Under the pieces are notes generated by a model, which had not been told where the DNA came from, did no database searches, and saw nothing but the letters and a program-made list of their open reading frames with translations. Below, in pieces: positions 59,289-64,000 of a stretch of 64,000 nucleotides of DNA. Within the stretch, counting starts at the first letter, position 1; the number at the start of each line of letters is the position of its first letter. Position numbers and translations under genes: made by a program. This DNA is from Curtobacterium sp. PhB115 (GTDB lineage: Bacteria; Actinomycetota; Actinomycetes; Actinomycetales; Microbacteriaceae): the NCBI RefSeq assembly GCF_003752025.1, contig NZ_RJKR01000011.1, positions 62,001-126,000 on the forward strand, read 5' to 3'.

Positions 59289-60892
59289 GCCGACGCGGGA
59301 AGGTGATCCGGGCCTCCCGGGACGGCACTCGTCGTCCCCGAGAGCCGCGCGCCGGACGCGTGCCGTCGCTGCGCTGGCGGATCGTCGCCGCCGTCGCCCT
59401 GCTGCTCGTCGCGACCAACGTCGTCGTCGGCGCGGTGACCGTCGTCGCGTTCCGCGGGTACCTCGTCGACCGGCTCGACGCCGAACTGTCCACCGCGGCG
59501 AACCGGACCGTCGGCGGCCGGGAGCGCGGCGATTCGCCGACCGGACCGCCTCCCGGGTCGGAGTCCGGGTCGGGATCGTCGTCGGACCCGTCGGACCCGT
59601 CGGACCCGCCCGACCCCGACAACGCGTTCATCGGTGCGCCCGGCCAGTCCGCCGGGACGGTCGTGGCGATCGTCCGCGACGGCGAGGTCGTGCTCGGCGG
59701 CTACACCGACAGCGACGGCGACCAGCACGGCCTGTCGTCGGCGCAGGAGGCGACCCTCGCCGCGGTCGACAGTGGAGCGGCACCGGCGACCGTCGACCTC
59801 GGCTCGCTCGGGGCCTTCCGCGTGCAGGCCGTCGGCGACGACGACGAGGTGTTCGTCACGGCCCTCCCCCTCGGCGACCTGAACGCCGCGATCGCCCGCC
59901 TGCTGCTCGTGATCGGTATCGTCACCGTGCTCGGCCTCGTCGTCGCCGCGTGGGCCCTCGCGCTGCTCGTCCGGCGGTCGCTCCGCCCCCTCGAACGTGT
60001 CGCCGCGGTCGCCTCTGACGTGACCGCGCTCGACCTGGAACGCGGCGACCCCGACATCCCGGTGCGGGTGTCCGGTGCCGACCTGACCGCGAACCGCGAG
60101 GTCGCCCAGGTCGGCACCGCACTGAACCGGCTGCTCGGCCACGTCGCCCGGGCGCTCACGGTTAGGCGGGACGCCGAGGCCGGGATGCGGACGTTCGTCG
60201 CGGACGCCTCGCACGAGCTCCGGACGCCGATCGCGACCGTGCGGGCGTACGCGGAGCTGACCGCCGGGGCCTCGGACCTGGACGCCGTCCACCGGAACGT
60301 CGAACGGATCGGCCGGGAGGCCGTCCGGATGGGCGACCTCGTCGAGGAACTGCTCCTCCTCGCTCGTCTCGACGCCACCGCCCTGGACGCCGGGTCGGTG
60401 GGGGTGTCGCCCACGCACGGTCCCGTCGACCTGACGTCCGTCGTGGTCGAGGCGACGATGGACGCCCGCGCCATCGCACCCGAGCACCGGTGGACGCTGC
60501 AGATCGTCGACGACCACCCGCTCGTCGTGTCCGGCGACGCGGCGCAGCTCCGGCGGGTGGTCACGAACCTGCTCGCCAACGCCCGGACGCACACCCCGGC
60601 GGGGACCGCGGTCGTGGTGTCGCTGCAGCGGATCGGACCGTCCGGGGTCGCACGCTTCGTGGTGGCGAACGACGGGCCGCCGATCCCGGACGCCGCACTG
60701 CCGACCCTGTTCGACCGCTTCACCCGTGGCGAGGCGTCGCGCTCCCGCGAGCACGGCACGAGCGGCCTCGGGCTGGCGATCGTGCGCGCGGTGGTCGCGG
60801 CGCACGGCGGCTCCGTCCGGGTGGCGTCCGAGCCGGGCCGGACGGCGTTCACGGTGGACCTGCCGGGAGCGGTGCCGGCGCCCGCTGCGTGA
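59285..60892 (+). CDS. Two-component sensor histidine kinase
   Basis: A 535-residue membrane kinase. Two hydrophobic helices (about residues 33-55 and 205-225) flank an outer loop of some 150 residues with low-complexity SDPSDPSDPPDPD. A HAMP region follows, then the phospho-acceptor His in FVADASHELRTPIATVRAYAEL and the ATP site with NLLANARTHTPAG, DGPPIPDAALPTLFDRF and GTSGLGLAIVRAVVAAHGG. GTG overlaps the response regulator stop. The stop codon lies inside the first unit of an 18-bp tandem array. Confidence 0.92.
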   Translation: MSRRGKVIRASRDGTRRPREPRAGRVPSLRWRIVAAVALLLVATNVVVGAVTVVAFRGYLVDRLDAELSTAANRTVGGRERGDSPTGPPPGSESGSGSSSDPSDPSDPPDPDNAFIGAPGQSAGTVVAIVRDGEVVLGGYTDSDGDQHGLSSAQEATLAAVDSGAAPATVDLGSLGAFRVQAVGDDDEVFVTALPLGDLNAAIARLLLVIGIVTVLGLVVAAWALALLVRRSLRPLERVAAVASDVTALDLERGDPDIPVRVSGADLTANREVAQVGTALNRLLGHVARALTVRRDAEAGMRTFVADASHELRTPIATVRAYAELTAGASDLDAVHRNVERIGREAVRMGDLVEELLLLARLDATALDAGSVGVSPTHGPVDLTSVVVEATMDARAIAPEHRWTLQIVDDHPLVVSGDAAQLRRVVTNLLANARTHTPAGTAVVVSLQRIGPSGVARFVVANDGPPIPDAALPTLFDRFTRGEASRSREHGTSGLGLAIVRAVVAAHGGSVRVASEPGRTAFTVDLPGAVPAPAA

Positions 60893-60970
60893 GCTGCGCC
60901 CGCTGCGTGAGCTGCACCCGCTGCGTGAGCAGCGCCCGCTGCGTGAGCTGCGCCCGCTGCACCCGCTGCG
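60881..60970. repeat. 18-bp tandem array overlapping the kinase 3' end
   Basis: Four units of CCCGCTGCGTGAGCTGCG (60881, 60899, 60917, 60935) and two half units follow, the first containing the kinase's TGA. The family A palindrome then begins in register as CCCGCTTCGTGAGCAG, so array unit and palindrome arm are near-identical over 16 bases. Confidence 0.9.
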
Positions 60971-60974
60971 CCCG

Positions 60975-61033
60975 CTTCGTGAGCAGAAATGGTCGCCTGC
61001 TGTGGCGCCACTCGACCATTTCTGCTCACGAAG
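60975..61033. repeat. Inverted repeat, family A copy 3
   Basis: Perfect 21-nt arms starting CTTCGTGAGCAGAAATGGTC with a 17-nt loop. It lies between two plus-strand genes, so it is not confined to convergent gaps. Confidence 0.9.
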
Positions 61034-61067
61034 GATGACGACCCGGACGCCAGCGCATACTGGTCGC

Positions 61068-61337
61068 ATGACGAAGGCGTACGGCGAGCTGCCGGGCCGA
61101 CCCGACCCGTCGGACCTGGTGGTCGAGGTCCCGGCGTTCGAGGACGACCGCCCCCAGCCGGAGCCCGCACCGCCTGCGGCTGCGCCGGAGCTCGTCGCCG
61201 CGACGGAGTTCGCCCGCAGCTCGCACACGGCGCCCACGATCCGCCGCACCCAGATGCGCGCCGGTGCCTGGATCGCCGGCGTCCCCATCGCGGTGCTCGC
61301 CGTGATCGCCGTCGTGCAGATCCTGCTGCCCCGCTGA
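61068..61337 (+). CDS. Small tail-anchored protein of unknown function
   Basis: An 89-residue protein with a Pro- and acidic-rich N-terminus (VVEVPAFEDDRPQPEPAPP), TAPTIRRTQMRAGAW and a single C-terminal hydrophobic helix (IAGVPIAVLAVIAVVQILL). No family recognised. ATG with CATACT 6 nt upstream. It stands between the two-component system and the GT2 gene and could be an envelope accessory protein, but nothing shows that. Confidence 0.6.
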   Translation: MTKAYGELPGRPDPSDLVVEVPAFEDDRPQPEPAPPAAAPELVAATEFARSSHTAPTIRRTQMRAGAWIAGVPIAVLAVIAVVQILLPR

Positions 61338-61427
61338 GCGAGCGACCGCCGGCCAGCCGTCCGTCCGCCGTCCGTCCGTCGGCCGTCTGCCCGCCCGCCG
61401 TCCGTCGGCCGTCTGCCCGCTCACGGG

Positions 61428-61483
61428 CTCAGCGACACCTCACGGGGCGACGGGCGCGTGAGGTGTCGCTGAGCGCGAAAGTC
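61428..61483. repeat. Inverted repeat, family D copy 2
   Basis: CTCAGCGACACCTCACG and CGTGAGGTGTCGCTGAG are perfect 17-nt arms. The right flank GCGCGAAAGTCCGCCGG matches that of copy 1 (GCGCGAAAAGTCGCCGG) with small changes. A tandem GCCGTCCGTCGGCCGTC array at about 61350-61420 precedes it. Confidence 0.88.
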
Positions 61484-61550
61484 CGCCGGGACGCGCTTCT
61501 TACGAGGGGCACAGCACACTGCATCGGTCCCCGCATGCCCGCTGCCGAGC

Positions 61551-62834
61551 ATGAGCGGCATGACGGAGACGAACCAGACCCTCGACATCGACATCGTCGT
61601 CCCCTGCCACAACGAGCAGGACACGCTCGCCGCCCACGTCCGGCGCCTGCACCAGTTCTGTCGGACGTCGTTGCACCACACGTGGCGGATCACGATCGCG
61701 GACAACGCCTCGACCGACGACACCGCACGGATCGCCGACGACCTCGCCGCGATGCTCGCCGGCGTGCAGGCGGTGCACCTGACGGAGAAGGGCCGCGGTC
61801 GGGCGCTCAAGGCCGTGTGGGCTGACTCACCCGCGAGCGTGCTCGTGTACGTGGACGAGGACCTGTCGACCGACCTCGCGGCGCTGGAGCCCCTCGTCGC
61901 CCCACTGCTGTCCGGGCACTCCGACCTGGCCATCGGGACACGACTGGCCGACTCGTCGCGGGTGGTGCGGGGCAGCAAGCGCGAGTTCATCTCCCGCTCG
62001 TACAACCTGCTGCTCCGGACCACGATGGGGGTGTCGTTCTCGGACGCCCAGTGCGGGTTCAAGGCCGTCACGAAGCAGGCGGCCGAGCACCTGCTGCCGC
62101 TGTGCGAGGACGACGCGTGGTTCTTCGACACCGAGATGCTCGTGCTGGCCGAGCACGCCGGGCTGCGCATCCACGAGGTCCCGGTGGACTGGGTCGACGA
62201 CGTCAACTCGTCGGTGCAGATCGCCTCGACCGCGACCGAGGACCTCAAGGGCATGTGGCGGGTGTCCCGCGGCATCGCGACGGGCCGGGTCCCCGTCGGT
62301 GCCGTGTACGACGCGATCGGTCGACGGCCGTTCACCCCACCGCACGTCGGGTTCCTCGGCCAGCTGCTCCGGTTCGGCGCGATCGGTGTGCTGTCGACCG
62401 TGGCATTCGCCGTGCTGTACGCCCTGTTCCGGCCGGCGATCGGCGCGCAGACCGCCGACTTCACCGCCCTGCTGCTGACGGCCGTCGGGAACACCGCACT
62501 GAACCGGCGCTTCACGTTCGGTCTCCGCGGCAGGTCCGGCGCGGGACGGCACCACGTGCAGGGGCTGGTGGTGTTCGGCATCGCGTGGGCGATCACGTCG
62601 GGCTCGCTCGTGGTGCTGCACACCGCGGCACCGGGTGCCTCGCACAGCGCGGAGATCCTGGTGCTGACGGCCGCGAACCTCGTCGCGACCTGCGTGCGGT
62701 TCGTGCTGTTCAAGGCCTGGGTGTTCCGGAGCGGACGCCGTCGCCCGGAGCTCATCCGCCCGGGGACGACCCCCGCTGCCGATGCGAGCACGGCCGTGAC
62801 GGAGCCGATCGCCGTCGACGACCGCGCGGCCTGA
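61551..62834 (+). CDS. GT2 glycosyltransferase fused to a GtrA domain
   Basis: A 427-residue fusion. Residues 1-235 are a polyprenyl-phosphate glycosyltransferase (IDIVVPCHNEQDTLAAHVRRLHQF, YVDEDLSTDLAALEPLV with the DXD-like site, AIGTRLADSSRVVRGSKREFISRSYN, and SDAQCGFKAVTKQAA), like dolichol-phosphate mannose/glucose synthases. Residues about 265-390 are four hydrophobic segments of GtrA type (FLGQLLRFGAIGVLSTVAFAVLYALF). It would make and flip a lipid-linked sugar that GT39 enzymes such as the one at 56440 could use. An ATG at 61560 is also possible. Confidence 0.87.
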   Translation: MSGMTETNQTLDIDIVVPCHNEQDTLAAHVRRLHQFCRTSLHHTWRITIADNASTDDTARIADDLAAMLAGVQAVHLTEKGRGRALKAVWADSPASVLVYVDEDLSTDLAALEPLVAPLLSGHSDLAIGTRLADSSRVVRGSKREFISRSYNLLLRTTMGVSFSDAQCGFKAVTKQAAEHLLPLCEDDAWFFDTEMLVLAEHAGLRIHEVPVDWVDDVNSSVQIASTATEDLKGMWRVSRGIATGRVPVGAVYDAIGRRPFTPPHVGFLGQLLRFGAIGVLSTVAFAVLYALFRPAIGAQTADFTALLLTAVGNTALNRRFTFGLRGRSGAGRHHVQGLVVFGIAWAITSGSLVVLHTAAPGASHSAEILVLTAANLVATCVRFVLFKAWVFRSGRRRPELIRPGTTPAADASTAVTEPIAVDDRAA

Positions 62835-62876
62835 CGGGCCCGCAGCACGCCCGGCAGGCGCGACCCCCGCCCGCGT

Positions 62877-62949
62877 GTCGCACGGTGCGAGGTTCCGCAC
62901 GCCGTGGCACGGCGCGAGGCCCGCACACCGCGCGGAACCTCGCACACTG
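62877..62949. repeat. Family C repeat locus 4
   Basis: GGTGCGAGGTTCCGC and GCGGAACCTCGCACACTG form the arms of a hairpin of about 65 nt, with inner GGCACGGCGCGAGGCC. It lies in the 297-nt gap before the glutamate-synthase-like gene. The rest of the gap holds the promoter at 62992-63011 and a leader of about 120 nt. Confidence 0.85.
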
Positions 62950-62991
62950 GGGAACGTCGGGCCGGCGCGTCCCCCGCGGTGTTGCGTGGGC

Positions 62992-63011
62992 GGTATACCA
63001 AGCCGTAGCAT
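62992..63011 (+). promoter_or_regulatory. Promoter with GGTATACC palindrome, glutamate-synthase-like gene
   Basis: GGTATACC (62992-62999), 6 nt, TAGCAT (63006-63011). The start codon is about 120 nt downstream, so this gene has a leader. The arrangement equals that before the ATP-grasp gene at 14371. Confidence 0.45.
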
Positions 63012-63131
63012 CGCGTTACCGCACCACAACCCCACAGGGCCCGACTGCCACCACCGGTCTGCCCGCGGCGAGCGCTCCATCGAAGCAGCCTGGCCGTCCG
63101 CTGCCGGCAACGCCCCACTGGACCCGCACAC

Positions 63132-64000
63132 GTGAACCCCACCTCCTTCGGTCTCTACGACCCTGCCCGCGAATCGAGCGACTGCGGCGTCGGTTTCATC
63201 ACCCGACTCGACGGGACGCCGAGCCACGACGTCATCCGCAAGGGCGACGAAGCGCTGTGCGCCATCCCCCACCGCGGCGGCAAGTCCGCCGAGGGTGTCG
63301 GTGACGGCGCCGGCGTCAGCATCGACCTGTCGGTGGAGTTCTTCAGCGCGATCACCGGCCAGGAGCTCCGCGCCGGCCACTTCGGCGTCGCGAACTGCTT
63401 CGTACCGAGCGAGACCGCCCCGAGCGACACCACGCCGAGCGGCGCAACCGACCGCGCCCGCGCCGTGCAGACCGTCACGGACGCCATCGAGCAGCAGGGG
63501 TTCGAGCTGCTCGTCGTCCGCGACGTCCCGGTGGACCACTCCGTCGCCCGCCCCGAGGCCGAGCAGTACCAGCTGCCGATCGTGCAGTGGGTCTTCCGCG
63601 CGCCCGAGCAGTGGGAGCGCACCGAGGTCGACGCCGCAGCGAACCGTGCCCTGCTCGCGATCGAGGCGGTGTCGTACGGCGAGGCCGCCGAGCAGCGCGC
63701 CGAGCACGCCGCCCTGTACCCGTTGTCGCTCAGCGCCCGGACCCAGATCCTGAAGGGCCGGCTGAACTCCGGCGAGGTCATCGGCTACTTCACGGACCTG
63801 CGCGACCCGCGTCACTCGGTGCGGACGCTGTACTTCCACACCCGGTTCTCGACCAACACCGAGCCGCACCCGACGATGGCGCAGCCGTTCCGTCTGATGG
63901 CGCACAACGGCGAGCTGAACACCGACCGGAAGAACCGGCTGTCGGACGAGGCGCTCGCCCGTGCCCGCACCCGCAGCATCGTCCGCCCACCAGGGCAGTC
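63132..64000 (+). CDS. Glutamate synthase large-subunit-like protein, N-terminal part
   Basis: The frame starts at GTG 63132 and runs off the window. The first residues lead to the Ntn glutaminase nucleophile in SSDCGVGF (Cys about 18), followed by SHDVIRKGDEALCAIPHRGGKSAEGVGDGAGV and FRLMAHNGELNTDRKNR, equivalents of the class II amidotransferase core of GltB. An insert TAPSDTTPSGATD interrupts the domain. Some motifs differ from classical GltB (HRGG for HRGA, AHNGELNT for AHNGEINT), so it may be a divergent paralogue. It would release ammonia from glutamine for glutamate synthesis or a related reaction. The rest of the enzyme cannot be judged. Confidence 0.75.
   Translation, partial: MNPTSFGLYDPARESSDCGVGFITRLDGTPSHDVIRKGDEALCAIPHRGGKSAEGVGDGAGVSIDLSVEFFSAITGQELRAGHFGVANCFVPSETAPSDTTPSGATDRARAVQTVTDAIEQQGFELLVVRDVPVDHSVARPEAEQYQLPIVQWVFRAPEQWERTEVDAAANRALLAIEAVSYGEAAEQRAEHAALYPLSLSARTQILKGRLNSGEVIGYFTDLRDPRHSVRTLYFHTRFSTNTEPHPTMAQPFRLMAHNGELNTDRKNRLSDEALARARTRSIVRPPGQ

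Noticed and set aside
63012-63131. Glutamine riboswitch in the leader of the glutamate-synthase-like gene
   Set aside because: The leader lacks the conserved glutamine-aptamer segments I could look for. It is GC-rich without a clear terminator or sequestering hairpin.

Overview
The window is very GC-rich, with start codons split between ATG and GTG, short intergenic gaps and many 1-4 nt stop/start overlaps. It encodes a mycothiol-dependent maleylpyruvate-isomerase-type protein, a bacterial protein O-mannosyltransferase, several polyprenol-dependent membrane glycosyltransferases and a metG-tatD-rsmA operon. Together these point to a high-GC actinobacterium, most likely a member of Microbacteriaceae such as Curtobacterium. 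The genus is an inference from gene content and style, not from a search. No rRNA, tRNA, CRISPR array, transposase or prophage gene was recognised, so this reads as chromosome.

Layout. 1-8.2 kb is a molybdenum block: moaA-moaD on the plus strand after the end of a membrane glycosyltransferase, then on the minus strand a MoeZ-type adenylyltransferase/rhodanese, an HTH-TOBE regulator, modA-modB-modC and a ChaA-type antiporter. 8.2-9.9 kb is another membrane glycosyltransferase. 9.9-21.8 kb is mainly minus strand. metG-tatD-rsmA are separated from ispE by about 7.5 kb that holds metY with a flavin monooxygenase (sulfur assimilation), an ATP-grasp ligase, an XRE regulator divergent from an SDR, two minor proteins and a decayed-looking PIN-domain locus. 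21.9-24.4 kb holds rsmI and the divergent pmt. 24.7-27.0 kb is a TetR regulator with a divergent DHA2 efflux pump. 27.4-38.3 kb is a plus-strand run: sulfurtransferase, epimerase, P-loop kinase, YyaL-type protein, HrpA helicase, VOC, DinB and GNAT proteins, with one broken minus-strand YbaK gene. 38.4-45.2 kb is a carbohydrate ABC importer locus without an ATPase: binding protein, two permeases, two Gfo/Idh/MocA dehydrogenases and a LacI regulator. 45.3-55.9 kb is mixed: VOC protein, hydrolase, reductase, NDH-2, a TetR/oxidoreductase pair, FAD monooxygenase, UbiA, EamA exporter, LysR and fructosamine kinase. 56.4-62.8 kb holds a GT39 glycosyltransferase with its two-component system and a GT2-GtrA fusion. 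The window ends inside a glutamate-synthase-like gene.

Two genome-style signals stand out. First, more than twenty genes carry a TANNNT hexamer 5-9 nt before the start codon, the signature of leaderless transcripts, and this settles several starts. Second, the intergenic DNA carries at least four families of long inverted repeats whose arm sequences, not only their complementarity, are conserved between distant loci (A: 3 copies, B: 5, C: 4 loci, D: 2). Several sit next to short tandem arrays whose units resemble the palindrome arm or the 3' end of the upstream gene. I know of no named element that matches these families, and they are the best candidate here for something undescribed.
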